DNA from: Tragulus kanchil
Taxonomy: Eukaryota > Chordata > Mammalia > Artiodactyla > Tragulidae
Assembly (NCBI GenBank): GCA_022376925.1
Contig: JAIOJX010000004.1
Location: 1,426,001-1,490,000, forward strand
Length of the DNA: 64,000 nt
Reading direction: 5' to 3'
This document shows positions 23,992 through 36,255 of the stretch, in pieces. The notes beneath the pieces were generated by a model. That model had not been told where the DNA came from. It ran no database searches and saw only the letters and a program-made list of their open reading frames with translations. A program made the translations under genes and the position numbers. How positions within the stretch are numbered: position 1 is the stretch's first letter; every line of letters begins with the position of its first letter.

Positions 23992-26129
23992 CTTTCCTTC
24001 AGATCATGGAGCTTAGCTTGTGCTCAGAAATGTTTACTTGATTGATTCTTACTTGGCCCAACACAGACAGGTTGTAAACTCCATGAGGCAGGGACGTCAT
24101 CTGTTTTATCTGCCAACAGATTTTGTCTTACTACTCAGCATTTTGTCTTACTAATTTGGAAGTGAGTGTTCTCTATCAATAAAAGCATGATAAATGCAGA
24201 TTACTCAGAAGCTGCAGGAAAATGTTTAATTTTTTTTTATTATTTCTTTTTTAATGGAGCTTCAAAGGATCTTAAAGCTCTTAGACCCAAACACACACTT
24301 CAATATGGAGAAACTAAGGTTCAGAGAGGAGCACTGAGTTGTCAGAGCATGTGAGCATCTAGTCTGGGAGAAGCTGCTTGTTCTGTTGGCCACCACTGGG
24401 AACTCGGGTCCCCACAACAAGAAAGATCTGTCTTAACTGAGCTCTTTTGACTGAAAACCAAGATGGCTGCTTGTCCCCAGTGGTAGGAGCCCACAATGTC
24501 TGGGTCCTGGCTTTGTCTGAAACGTTTTTCATTAGGGCTGGCATGGACAACAAGGTGACAGCTAGAATAAGGAGTCAGAAAGTTCCACTCTGCTCACAAG
24601 TAGTTTCATTGCTTCAATGAAGTCCTTATGACTGGATTCAGATGAAAAGAAATTTAAGGTATGTCCATCTAAATCACCTTCTGCACCTAAATTCTAACTA
24701 CTGCTGGTACAAATCACAGACAAGTGAGATTTAATTCAATGTGGAAATGTTTCAGTAGGGTGTTTTGGTTACCCAAAACTATTTCAATTTTAGGCATGTT
24801 AATTAAGGAAAAGTGTCTAATAAATAAATAAAGGGGGTGATAACACTTTTTCCCTTGTCCTTCTCAGAGGCTCTGACTCAGACCCCCTCTGAAACTTGAT
24901 CCCATCTCAAGGTCTGTATACTTGTGCTTTCTTCTGGAATGATTATCCTCAATATTCAAATCTCATATTAAAGTTAACTCCCATTTAATGTGCTACACCC
25001 AACAAACATTTTCATTTTCTTTATAACATTTATTGTTACCGGAATGACTTCTGTTAATGTTTCTTTCCTTCAGATCATGGAGCTTAGCTTGTGCTCAGAA
25101 ATGTTTACTTGATTGATTCTTACTTGGCCCAACACAGACAGGTTGTAAACTCCATGAGGCAGGGACGTCATCTGTTTTATCTGCCAACAGATTTTGTCTT
25201 ACTACTCAGCATTTTGTCTTACTAATTTGGAAGTGAGTGTTCTCTATCAATAAAAGCATGATAAATGCAGATTACTCAGAAGCTGCAGGAAAATGTTTAA
25301 TTTTTTTTTATTATTTCTTTTTTAATGGAGCTTCAAAGGATCTTAAAGCTCTTAGACCCAAACACACACTTCAATATGGAGAAACTAAGGTTCAGAGAGG
25401 AGCACTGAGTTGTCAGAGCATGTGAGCATCTAGTCTGGGAGAAGCTGCTTGTTCTGTTGGCCACCACTGGGAACTCGGGTCCCCACAACAAGAAAGATCT
25501 GTCTTAACTGAGCTCTTTTGACTGAAAACCAAGATGGCTGCTTGTCCCCAGTGGTAGGAGCCCACAATGTCTGGGTCCTGGCTTTGTCTGAAACGTTTTT
25601 CATTAGGGCTGGCATGGACAACAAGGTGACAGCTAGAATAAGGAGTCAGAAAGTTCCACTCTGCTCACAAGTAGTTTCATTGCTTCAATGAAGTCCTTAT
25701 GACTGGATTCAGATGAAAAGAAATTTAAGGTATGTCCATCTAAATCACCTTCTGCACCTAAATTCTAACTACTGCTGGTACAAATCACAGACAAGTGAGA
25801 TTTAATTCAATGTGGAAATGTTTCAGTAGGGTGTTTTGGTTACCCAAAACTATTTCAATTTTAGGCATGTTAATTAAGGAAAAGTGTCTAATAAATAAAT
25901 AAAGGGGGTGATAACACTTTTTCCCTTGTCCTTCTCAGAGGCTCTGACTCAGACCCCCTCTGAAACTTGATCCCATCTCAAGGTCTGTATACTTGTGCTT
26001 TCTTCTGGAATGATTATCCTCAATATTCAAATCTCATATTAAAGTTAACTCCCATTTAATGTGCTACACCCAACAAACATTTTTCATTTTCTTTATAACA
26101 TTTATTGTTACCCGGAATGACTTCTGTTA
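23992..26129 (+). repeat. Tandem 1.07-kb duplication 7
   Basis: Copy 23992-25056 recurs at 25063-26129 with offset 1071. The last 60 bases of the first copy show two one-base shortenings in homopolymers (a T run and a C run). Confidence 0.95.
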
Positions 26130-26290
26130 TTATTGTCTATGCGTTACCCCTACAGATTGACTTTTTGTTATCTTATCTTGTATTGACAGTTCCCAGCACC
26201 TGGCACAGTGTCTAATCTATAGTATGTGCAGTGAAAAGGTAGATGCAGTATATAGGTAGTGCATAATTACTTGTTGAGAGAAAGGTGTTA
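26125..26290 (+). mobile_element. L2-like 3' end fragment
   Basis: TTCCCAGCACCTGGCACAGT followed by an AATCTATAGTATG stretch resembles the end of L2. Short and diverged. Confidence 0.45.
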
Positions 26291-26416
26291 TATTGGTGAG
26301 GTTTACTCTTCTGTGTCTCTGAAGACAGGTTGCAAGTATAGAAAAAGGTTTTACTTAGATAAGAGAAGACCCAGGGATGAGACACAGAAGCTATCTTTAA
26401 CTATCGGGGGACTCTC

Positions 26417-26753
26417 TTTTTTTTTTTTTTTAAAGATTTATTTATTTATTTATTTTGGGTGGGGGTCGGGTTGGGGAGGAAGGGGAGGGGGCGGGCCACT
26501 TCTATTGGTCTTCATTTCTCTATTTTCATCCATCTTTGTTCTTGGACTCCTGTGGGCCTCCCATCGCGGTGGCATCTGTCTTTGCAGAGCACCGGTTCTG
26601 GGCGCATGCGCTCCAGAGCTCTGGCTCGGTAATTGGACACATCGGTCCAGCCGCTCTGCGGCACGTGGGATCTTCCCAGGCCAGGGATCGAACCGGCGCC
26701 CCTTGCACTGCAAGGCGGTGTCCTTACCCACTGCGACACCAGGGGAAGCCCAA
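26417..26753 (-). mobile_element. Full-length CHR-like tRNA SINE
   Basis: It is a minus-strand copy of the same family as 20149-20477, with C-rich block and (AAAT)n tail. GACTCTC flanks it at 26410-26416 and 26754-26760. Confidence 0.92.
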
Positions 26754-27083
26754 GACTCTCCTTTGAAATAAGAGTAGAATTATGCATTCATTCATTCAAC
26801 ACTATTTGCTAAGCACCTACCCTGCATTTTGCATTGTATTTTTAGAGAAGCAAAAATAAGCAAAACAGAGAGCAATAAATAGATATCCAAGAAATATGTA
26901 CAGTGAGCTAGTTATACAAACTGCAGCAAGAAATCTGGAAGAGAAAGGAAGACAGAACTGTCAGTGGGGAATGAAAGGCTGATGATTAAGTGGCAGTTGT
27001 CAGTGAAGCCCAGTGATAGGATTGTCACACTTTTTGACCCATAGGTTATATAAATATATGGGACCAGTGAGCAAGTTCTAAGC

Positions 27084-27472
27084 AGTGGTTCTCAACTTCA
27101 GCTGCATATGAAAATCCCCTGAAGAGCCTTAGAAAATGCTGTTGGGTTCCCAGATGGCGCTAGTGGTAAAGAACCCACCTGCCAATGCAGAAGACGTAAG
27201 AAACATGGGTTTGATTCCTGGGTCAGGGAGATCCCCTGGTGTAGGAAATGGCAACCCACTCTAGTATTCTTGCCTCGAGAATCCCCATGGGCAGAGGAGT
27301 CTGGTGGGCTACAGTCCATAGCATTGCAAAGAATCTAACAAGATTGAAGTGACTTAGCATGCACACACTCAGAGATGTTCATTTAGTTAGCTTGAGTTGC
27401 AGCCTGAACATTAGGATTTTTAAAAGCTTCCAAGAGATCTCATGTGCAACCAAATTTAAAAGTCACTGCTAG
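27084..27472 (+). mobile_element. MER5-like hAT MITE split by a Bov-tA SINE
   Basis: GTGGTTCTCAACTTCAGCTG begins the left part and AAAAGTCACTGC ends the right part. The Bov-tA at 27147-27367 lies between. Confidence 0.65.
27147..27367 (+). mobile_element. Bov-tA SINE inserted in a MER5-like element
   Basis: The head GCTAGTGGTAAAGAACCCAC, GGTTTGATTCCTGGGTCAGG and the tail GAAGTGACTTAGCATGCAC are typical of Bov-tA. It splits a hAT-type repeat (27084-27146 and 27370-27472). Confidence 0.9.
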
Positions 27473-27574
27473 AGAGAGGGAAGATTTAGTAATGGATAAT
27501 AACATTCTAATCATTTGGGATGATCCACAGTAGCTTCCCAGTGTTGTTTTCAGTGCCCTGGCTCAGAACATGTT

Positions 27575-28370
27575 TAAGAATACCTAGGTGTCAATTAGAT
27601 ACCACTTCATACCCATTAGGACAGTTATTATAAACACAAAACAAAACTTTAAAATATTAATTGTTGGTGAGAATGAGAAGAAACTGGAACCTTTGTGCAT
27701 TTTTGATAGAAATGTAAAATGTTGCAACTGCCATGGAAAAACAGTTTGGTGGGTTCTCAAAAAGATAAAAATAGAATGGCTAAATGATCCAGCAGTACCA
27801 GTCCTAGGTATTACCTCTATAAAGAATCAAATGCAGGGATATGAATAGATACATACACTCCAATGTTCATAACAACATTATTCACAATAGCCAAAAGGAA
27901 GAAACAACTCAAGTGCCCACCAAAATATGAAAGGATAAAAAGAATGTAGTATATGCATATGGAATTTTGTTCAGGCACAAAAAGAAACTAAGCTCTAATC
28001 CATGCTATAACGTTGATAAATCCTGAAAACATTATGCTACATAAAATAAATCAGGCACAAAAAGACAGATATTGTATAATTTCACTTACACGAGGAGCCT
28101 AGAGTAGGCAAATTCACAGAGAAACAATGTAGAATGGTTGGTTACCAAGGGCTGGGGTGAACAGAAGAAAGGAGGATGGGAATTATTTAATGAGCATAGA
28201 ATTTCTGTTCGGAGTGATGAAAACATTCTGGAAATGGAAAATGGTGATGGTTGCATACCACTGTGAATAAACTTACTGCCACTGAATTATACATGTAAAA
28301 TGGTTACTTTATGTATAAAAGGTACATTTTATGTCATTCACATTTAATCACAATAAAAAAGAAAACATGG
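27575..28370 (+). mobile_element. Old L1 ORF2/3' UTR end, first copy of duplication 8
   Basis: The segment contains a decayed ORF2 end (TCATACCCATTAGGACAG; GGGTTCTCAAAAAG; ACCTCTATAAAGAATC) and the L1M-type 3' UTR ending TTAATCACAATAAAAAAG. The protein part keeps RYHFIPIR and INDPAVPV-like blocks. The copy at 28677-29472 is its duplicate. Confidence 0.85.
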
Positions 28371-28676
28371 ATGACCCTATATCAGGATGCTGTATGATTT
28401 CCTGTAGGACTGGCTGATTCTAGGTCCCTTTTTTCTATAGGCAGTGATCCTCAGAACAGAGGTTGTCTATCAACCACACCCTCATCATGAGAACCATCTC
28501 CCCTGCACTGCCTTTCCTCTTGCAGGAGAGAAGAATAGATGCAGAATCTGAAGTGAGCTCCTCTGGCTCCAGAGAATGTATATTTCAGTGTAAGTGGATA
28601 ATAACATTCTAATCATTTGGGATGATCCACAGTAGCTTCCCAGTGTTGTTTTCAGTGCCCTGGCTCAGAACATGTT

Positions 28677-29472
28677 TAAGAATACCTAGGTGTCAATTAG
28701 ATACCACTTCATACCCATTAGGACAGTTATTATAAACACAAAACAAAACTTTAAAATATTAATTGTTGGTGAGAATGAGAAGAAACTGGAACCTTTGTGC
28801 ATTTTTGATAGAAATGTAAAATGTTGCAACTGCCATGGAAAAACAGTTTGGTGGGTTCTCAAAAAGATAAAAATAGAATGGCTAAATGATCCAGCAGTAC
28901 CAGTCCTAGGTATTACCTCTATAAAGAATCAAATGCAGGGATATGAATAGATACATACACTCCAATGTTCATAACAACATTATTCACAATAGCCAAAAGG
29001 AAGAAACAACTCAAGTGCCCACCAAAATATGAAAGGATAAAAAGAATGTAGTATATGCATATGGAATTTTGTTCAGGCACAAAAAGAAACTAAGCTCTAA
29101 TCCATGCTATAACGTTGATAAATCCTGAAAACATTATGCTACATAAAATAAATCAGGCACAAAAAGACAGATATTGTATAATTTCACTTACACGAGGAGC
29201 CTAGAGTAGGCAAATTCACAGAGAAACAATGTAGAATGGTTGGTTACCAAGGGCTGGGGTGAACAGAAGAAAGGAGGATGGGAATTATTTAATGAGCATA
29301 GAATTTCTGTTCGGAGTGATGAAAACATTCTGGAAATGGAAAATGGTGATGGTTGCATACCACTGTGAATAAACTTACTGCCACTGAATTATACATGTAA
29401 AATGGTTACTTTATGTATAAAAGGTACATTTTATGTCATTCACATTTAATCACAATAAAAAAGAAAACATGG
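28677..29472 (+). mobile_element. Old L1 3' end, second copy of duplication 8
   Basis: It is identical to 27575-28370 at offset 1102. Confidence 0.85.
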
Positions 29473-29702
29473 ATGACCCTATATCAGGATGCTGTATGAT
29501 TTCCTGTAGGACTGGCTGATTCTAGGTCCCTTTTTTCTATAGGCAGTGATCCTCAGAACAGAGGTTGTCTATCAACCACACCCTCATCATGAGAACCATC
29601 TCCCCTGCACTGCCTTTCCTCTTGCAGGAGAGAAGAATAGATGCAGAATCTGAAGTGAGCTCCTCTGGCTCCAGAGAATGTATATTTCAGTGTAAGTGGA
29701 TA

Positions 29703-30625
29703 TATCAGGGTCAGAGAATCCAAGTTCAATGCTGTGACTCATTTGTGGCATGCCAATTAGGAGCAAGATAAAACTAAGGGCAAAATGTAACCACAGAAGG
29801 AGCATTTTTAATTAGACAGAATTGTCCACTGAACTAAATATAAGTGCAGTCATGATAATTAAAACAGGAATTGTGTCAACTTGCTCCATGTTAGACACTG
29901 GGATTACCTCTGAGACTTTTCAAGACTATTGTCAACCACCACCAGATAATTCTCATCTGACCAAAGGGCTGTCCACTCCACTAAACTGGTTCTTTGACAG
30001 TTATTCTTATGAGAAATTTTACGTTTTCTCTCTCTCTCTTTTTTGCTTTTCCAGTGATCTCTTGATACATGAGTAAGGAAATTCCACAACTTGCTGGCTC
30101 TGTTTACAACTTTAGCTGTTCTTAATAAAAGAAAAATCTACCACAATAATTCTGGGTAAATTTTCACATAGGTTAGTATATGTGAAAATGAACTATAAAT
30201 GACAAAATATAATATAAATAAGTAATCATTGTTATTAATATCAGAAGCCCATATAGGGACAATAGCTAAAGAAGTTTTGGGTTATACTCTGATATGTCAT
30301 CCAGAATAACTGGTTTTAAGGCCTTACACAGACATACACGATACTCTTTCTTACTAGTCAAGAATACTTTTCTCTCTCTTCCCCTTCTCTCACTGGCTTT
30401 GTTAAGAGCAACTATGTAATTTCAAAATTTTCTGAACCTCAGTTTCACCCTGGATCAACATAGGAAGTCAGAGTAAACCTCTCATTTGTCAGATACACAT
30501 TTATTGCCAACCACATCTCAAGATCTATGCCAAGTGCTAGAATACAACAGTAAAGAAGAGGGACAACGTCCCCATCTTCATGGAGTTCACACCACTGATG
30601 GAAACAGACAGTAAGAAGATACACA
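29703..30625. other. Intronic or upstream sequence; possible old repeat at 30470-30625
   Basis: The text at 30500-30625 (CCAAGTGCTAGAATACAACA and CATGGAGTTCACACCACTGA) is typical of an old mammalian repeat that I could not name. Otherwise nothing was recognised. Confidence 0.45.
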
Positions 30626-32917
30626 ATGAGCAAAGAAATATAGTTCGTAATCAGTGTTTCAAAGTTACACTCTTAAACATTAGTGTTCATGTGTATCTAT
30701 TGGGGATATTGTTAGAATGCAGATTCTGATGATTTTGGTCTGACATAGGGTCTGGGGTTCTGCACACCTCACAAACCCACACACAGACTCATGAAGAGTG
30801 ATGCTTTTGCCACTTGCTCATGAATCACCCTTGGCGTTGAAAGACTATCACAGGCATTGGCATGGTGCTGATAGAGAACAAATGGGTTAAAGGGAACATT
30901 TAAACAATCAGGGAAAACGGTTTAGTTGCTCTGATGCACATGAAGGATCCATGAGATAAAGGATCCAGGAGAAGAGCAAGTACAAAGACCCTGAGACAGG
31001 ACAGATGCATTGTGTTCACTCTGAGAGGAGTGATAAAGGAGTAAAGAATCTGAAATAACTCCAAAAAGTAGTCAGGAGCCAGATCTAGAGGACTTTGGAT
31101 GTGCTGGTAAGAAGTTCATGGTTTATCAGACGATAAATGAGAATACAGAAAAGTGACGTAAGGAGAAAAGGAACATTGGGGGTGTAAGTGGGAGAGAAAG
31201 TAAGTAAACCTATCAGGAGCTCTTCCCCGGGTCCACATAAGGAAGGACAATGGCTTGGAATAGGGTGGTGGCCTTGGAGATGGAGAAAAGTGGGTGGAAT
31301 AAAGGTATATTTGAGAAATAGAAGCATAGGTAAGAACAAGAGATTCAATGAATGCATAGAAAGAAGCAGAAATGAACATTCTAATTCACTTCTCTAAGTA
31401 AATGATGATACTATTTAATGAGGTGGGAAACATGTAAAGTGTGAGGTATGTATAAAACATTCAAGTGGAGATATCAAATAGGCAACTGGAGCTCAGAAAG
31501 GATGACTGGATCTGAGATACACACTTGGGATTTCCAGCATTTCTATGGAGTTTAGAGCCTTGAGGAAGGGTGCAATCATTCAAGAAGAGGGCCAGAGTCT
31601 TCACAGTGAGAATTCTGATACTGAGATATGCAGTACAGAGGGGAGAACCAGCAGAAGAAACTGAGAAACAAAGCAGAGGAGACCTCACTGGGGAACACCA
31701 GTCTGGTACAAAGAAAATGTCAAGTGAGAAAAAAAATGTGCTTCTTGACAGTTCCCTGGGGATACCACAGGGTCCCTTCTGGGAAATGAGCAAAGAAATA
31801 TAGTTCATGCAACACTCTTGGCTGTATCTATTGGGGATATTGTTAGAATGCAGATTCTGATGATTTTGGTCTGACATAGGGTCTGGGGTTCTGCACACCT
31901 CACAAACCCACACACAGACTCATGAAGAGTGATGCTTTTGCCACTTGCTCATGAATCACCCTTGGCGTTGAAAGACTATCACAGGCATTGGCATGGTGCT
32001 GATAGAGAACAAATGGGTTAAAGGGAACATTTAAACAATCAGGGAAAACGGTTTAGTTGCTCTGATGCACATGAAGGATCCATGAGATAAAGGATCCAGG
32101 AGAAGAGCAAGTACAAAGACCCTGAGACAGGACAGATGCATTGTGTTCACTCTGAGAGGAGTGATAAAGGAGTAAAGAATCTGAAATAACTCCAAAAAGT
32201 AGTCAGGAGCCAGATCTAGAGGACTTTGGATGTGCTGGTAAGAAGTTCATGGTTTATCAGACGATAAATGAGAATACAGAAAAGTGACGTAAGGAGAAAA
32301 GGAACATTGGGGGTGTAAGTGGGAGAGAAAGTAAGTAAACCTATCAGGAGCTCTTCCCAGGGTCCACATAAGGAAGGACAATGGCTTGGAATAGGGTGGT
32401 GGCCTTGGAGATGGAGAAAAGTGGGTGGAATAAAGGTATATTTGAGAAATAGAAGCATAGGTAAGAACAAGAGATTCAATGAATGCATAGAAAGAAGCAG
32501 AAATGAACATTCTAATTCACTTCTCTAAGTAAATGATGATACTATTTAATGAGGTGGGAAACATGTAAAGTGTGAGGTATGTATAAAACATTCAAGTGGA
32601 GATATCAAATAGGCAACTGGAGCTCAGAAAGGATGACTGGATCTGAGATACACACTTGGGATTTCCAGCATTTCTATGGAGTTTAGAGCCTTGAGGAAGG
32701 GTGCAATCATTCAAGAAGAGGGCCAGAGTCTTCACAGTGAGAATTCTGATACTGAGATATGCAGTACAGAGGGGAGAACCAGCAGAAGAAACTGAGAAAC
32801 AAAGCAGAGGAGACCTCACTGGGGAACACCAGTCTGGTACAAAGAAAATGTCAAGTGAGAAAAAAAATGTGCTTCTTGACAGTTCCCTGGGGATACCACA
32901 GGGTCCCTTCTGGGAAA
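30626..32917 (+). repeat. Tandem 1.13-1.16-kb duplication 9
   Basis: Copy 30626-31785 recurs at 31786-32917. The offset is 1160 at the start and 1131 afterwards because the second copy lacks about 29 bases near its beginning. One G/A difference was seen at about 31229 versus 32360. Confidence 0.94.
30675..30850 (+). mobile_element. MER5-like hAT MITE, diverged
   Basis: GAATGCAGATTCTGATGATT and AGGGTCTGGGGTTCTGC resemble MER5 blocks. Duplication 9 repeats it at about 31818-31981. Confidence 0.5.
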
Positions 32918-33725
32918 GAAGGGAAACAAGGAGGCAGTGTAACTACAGTAGCTCTCCTTTTCCTTTTACTGTACTCTGCAATAAAAGTATGCTTGAGCAA
33001 AGAGCTCCATCACTGGACCAACAACCTCTGCAGAAAGTATCTCCTCTGTTACCATTGACAGTGCCTACCACACAGAAAACACTCTTCTTGAAATTACACA
33101 CAGCACCTCCATGAAGGATTCCAAGCAGTTCAAAATATTCCCTGTCCAAGTCCTTTCTTCGCCCATTGTGCCCCACCACTGCAAAGTACTTTGTGAAATA
33201 ATTGCGAGTAAATTAGAGAAAACTGTTCATTTTCTTCCCAATCAATAATAAGGACAAAGAATGCAAAAGCACTCTGAATTAAACAGGAGAGTCTGACTAA
33301 AATTGGATGTTTTCTTTCTAGTGTGAATGTATTAACCTTAAGTGTAAGGTCTCTGGTGTTTCCCATAGAGATAAAAGACTGGGTGTTGAACAATAAGGCC
33401 TTTCACGCAGCTTGACTAAACTTCAGACAGACTTCTTCTTGACTCCAGGCTTTGGACTCTCTTTTCTTAGAGCATTTTACTTCAGAAAATGTGTAAATTC
33501 TTTCTCTGGCCCTTTGGGATGTAAGTCTTTTTAAATGCCTCTCGCCAGTCTTTTAAGCAAGGATATCCTCTGTAAGGACCTGATGGCCATCCCTTTGAGA
33601 CATAATCATCAAGGGAGAGACAGCCCCGTTCCCCAGTCTCTATGAGAAAGTAGAAGCCTATGTTCCTATCTTCTGTAGGCACATTGCTCCAAATTGTAAA
33701 ACCACCTTGTCTTTCCTTTGGGTTG

Positions 33726-34058
33726 TTGTTCAGTCGCTGAGTCGTGTCTGACAGCCACCCCATGGCCTGCAGGACACCAGGCCTCTCTGTCCTTCACTAT
33801 CTCCCCGAGTTAGCTCAAACTTCCATCCTTTTAGTCAGTGATGCCACCTCATCTATCCTGCATCTCCCCCTTCTCCTCTTGCCCCCAATCTTTCCCAGCA
33901 ATAGGGTCTTTTCCAACAAATTGGCTCTTGGCATCAGGTGGCCAAAATACTGGAGCTTCAGCCTCAGCATCAGTCCTTCCAATGAAGATTCAGGGTTGAT
34001 TTCCTTTAGGATTGACAGGTTTGATCTCCTTGCCATCCAAGGAATTCTCTAGAGTGTT
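33726..34058 (-). mobile_element. BovB (RTE) LINE 3' end, first copy of duplication 10
   Basis: TTGTTGTTCAGTCGCTGAGT followed by the BovB-specific CAGTGATGCCACCTCATC and AATACTGGAGCTTCAGCCTC shows the reversed 3' portion of a BovB element, a horizontally acquired RTE retrotransposon abundant in ruminants. Confidence 0.88.
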
Positions 34059-34062
34059 TCAC

Positions 34063-34212
34063 GGGCTTCCCCTGGTTGTCCAGTGGGTAAGGACACCGCC
34101 TTGCAGTGCAAGCGCGGATCGATCCTGGCCTGGGAAGATCCCACGTGCCGGAGCGCTAGACCCATGTGCCCAATTACGAGCCGGAGCTCTGGAGAGCATG
34201 TGCCCAGAGCCG
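34063..34212 (+). mobile_element. Truncated, error-rich copy of the 35219 SINE
   Basis: This is the first-copy version of the SINE start within duplication 10. Several bases in GC-rich runs are missing relative to 35219-35378. It is best seen as the poor-quality end of an assembly piece and not as a separate insertion. Confidence 0.85.
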
Positions 34213-34881
34213 TTGACAGTGCCTACCACACAGAAAACACTCTTCTTGAAATTACACACAGCACCTCCATGAAGGATTCCAAGCAGTTCAAAATATTCCC
34301 TGTCCAAGTCCTTTCTTCGCCCATTGTGCCCCACCACTGCAAAGTACTTTGTGAAATAATTGCGAGTAAATTAGAAAACTGTTCATTTTCTTCCCAATCA
34401 ATAATAAGGACAAAGAATGCAAAAGCACTCTGAATTAAACAGGAGAGTCTGACTAAAATTGGATGTTTTCTTTCTAGTGTGAATGTATTAACCTTAAGTG
34501 TAAGGTCTCTGGTGTTTCCCATAGAGATAAAAGACTGGGTGTTGAACAATAAGGCCTTTCACGCAGCTTGACTAAACTTCAGACAGACTTCTTCTTGACT
34601 CCAGGCTTTGGACTCTCTTTTCTTAGAGCATTTTACTTCAGAAAATGTGTAAATTCTTTCTCTGGCCCTTTGGGATGTAAGTCTTTTTAAATGCCTCTCG
34701 CCAGTCTTTTAAGCAAGGATATCCTCTGTAAGGACCTGATGGCCATCCCTTTGAGACATAATCATCAAGGGAGAGACAGCCCCGTTCCCCAGTCTCTATG
34801 AGAAAGTAGAAGCCTATGTTCCTATCTTCTGTAGGCACATTGCTCCAAATTGTAAAACCACCTTGTCTTTCCTTTGGGTTG

Positions 34882-35218
34882 TTGTTCAGTCGCTGAGTCG
34901 TGTCTGACAGCCACCCCATGGCCTGCAGGACACCAGGCCTCTCTGTCCTTCACTATCTCCCCGAGTTAGCTCAAACTTCCATCCTTTTAGTCAGTGATGC
35001 CACCTCATCTATCCTGCATCTCCCCCTTCTCCTCTTGCCCCCAATCTTTCCCAGCAATAGGGTCTTTTCCAACAAATTGGCTCTTGGCATCAGGTGGCCA
35101 AAATACTGGAGCTTCAGCCTCAGCATCAGTCCTTCCAATGAAGATTCAGGGTTGATTTCCTTTAGGATTGACAGGTTTGATCTCCTTGCCATCCAAGGAA
35201 TTCTCTAGAGTGTTTCAC
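34882..35218 (-). mobile_element. BovB LINE 3' end, left part, split by a SINE
   Basis: It is the same as 33726-34058, in the second copy. It continues beyond the SINE at 35565-35655 with ACTCAGCC and GGTCCAGCTCTCACATCCA. Confidence 0.9.
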
Positions 35219-35552
35219 GGGCTTCCCCTGGTTGTCCAGTGGGTAAGGACACCGCCTTGCAGTGCAAGGGGCGCCGGATCGATCCCTGGCCTGGGAAGAT
35301 CCCACGTGCCGCGGAGCGGCTAGACCCATGTGCCCAATTACCGAGCCGGAGCTCTGGAGAGCATGTGCCCAGAGCCGGCCCTCTGCGACGACAGACGCCA
35401 CCGCAATGGGAGACCCACAGGAGCCAAAGAACAAACAGATGAAAATAGAGAAATGAAAGACCAATAGAAGTGGCCCGCCCGCTCCCCTCCCTCCCCAACC
35501 CGACCCCCGCCCAAAATAAATAAATAAATAAATCTTTTTTTTTTTTTTTAAA
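35219..35552 (+). mobile_element. Full-length CHR-like tRNA SINE inserted in BovB, with expanded T run in tail
   Basis: A 12-bp TSD (AGAGTGTTTCAC) flanks it at 35207-35218 and 35553-35564. The tail reads AATAAATC followed by a run of about 15 T and only a few A, unlike the TCTT-An of its relatives. Its first 160 bp also appear, degraded, at 34063-34212 through duplication 10. Confidence 0.93.
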
Positions 35553-35564
35553 AGAGTGTTTCAC

Positions 35565-35655
35565 AACACGACAATTGAAAAACATCACTTCTTTGGTACT
35601 CAGCCTTTTTTTACGGTCCAGCTCTCACATCCACACACCACTACCGGAAATATAT
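35565..35655 (-). mobile_element. BovB LINE fragment, right part beyond the SINE
   Basis: GGTCCAGCTCTCACATCCAC and the flanking TSD show that this is the continuation of the BovB interrupted by the SINE at 35219-35552. Confidence 0.88.
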
Positions 35656-36255
35656 GCCCTTTTATTCTAGGTTTCTTGAGAGACTGACGTGCAAACAATA
35701 GCCAGACCCTACATAACAATAAAACTCTGGCAATCTCTGTGGCAACCAGCCCAAAAAAGTTAGGACTTATTTAATGACTGCTAGCTTGCATATTTTCCCT
35801 CTCCTACTGTTAGGGGAAACACGGACTGAAACTACCCACCCTACCTGCTTCCAACTCAAGACTTAGCAAGAACCCCAAATATGCTCCCAAAGCAATTACA
35901 TTAGATGCCCCACTTCTTGCTTTCCTAGGTCAACAACCTCTGATTAGAACACAGCTAAAGCCCAGAGAGTTTCAATATAAGATTTTCTACTTCCACTCCT
36001 GACTTTGAGTCTGCCGTATGCAAGTGATGACAGCTCACTCCTTTGTTATTGCAAACTCTGAACAAACAGCCTCTATTCTTATTCGTGTGATCTTTGTTTC
36101 CACATTCTAGATATGCTCTAGGTGTATGTTTGCCTGGAATCCTATACTTTACAAGTTAGGCAGAACCTTTTCTGGGGGAGAAAAATTTCTTATTATTTGA
36201 CCTATGTTATTTGAGGTTTTTAATGATAATTTTTCAGGTGGGCCCAGCTGACTTT

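Larger units (their letters stand above)
27493..29702 (+). repeat. Tandem 1.10-kb duplication 8
   Basis: Copy 27493-28594 recurs at 28595-29702 with offset 1102. The junction shares TGGATA. An old L1 3' end is carried in both copies. Confidence 0.95.
33055..35378 (+). repeat. Tandem 1.16-kb duplication 10, degraded first copy
   Basis: Copy 33055-34212 recurs at 34213-35378. The last 130 bases of the first copy lie in a GC-rich SINE and have lost several bases compared with the second copy, in the manner of raw-read errors. A 2-bp indel shifts the offset from 1158 to 1156. Confidence 0.95.
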
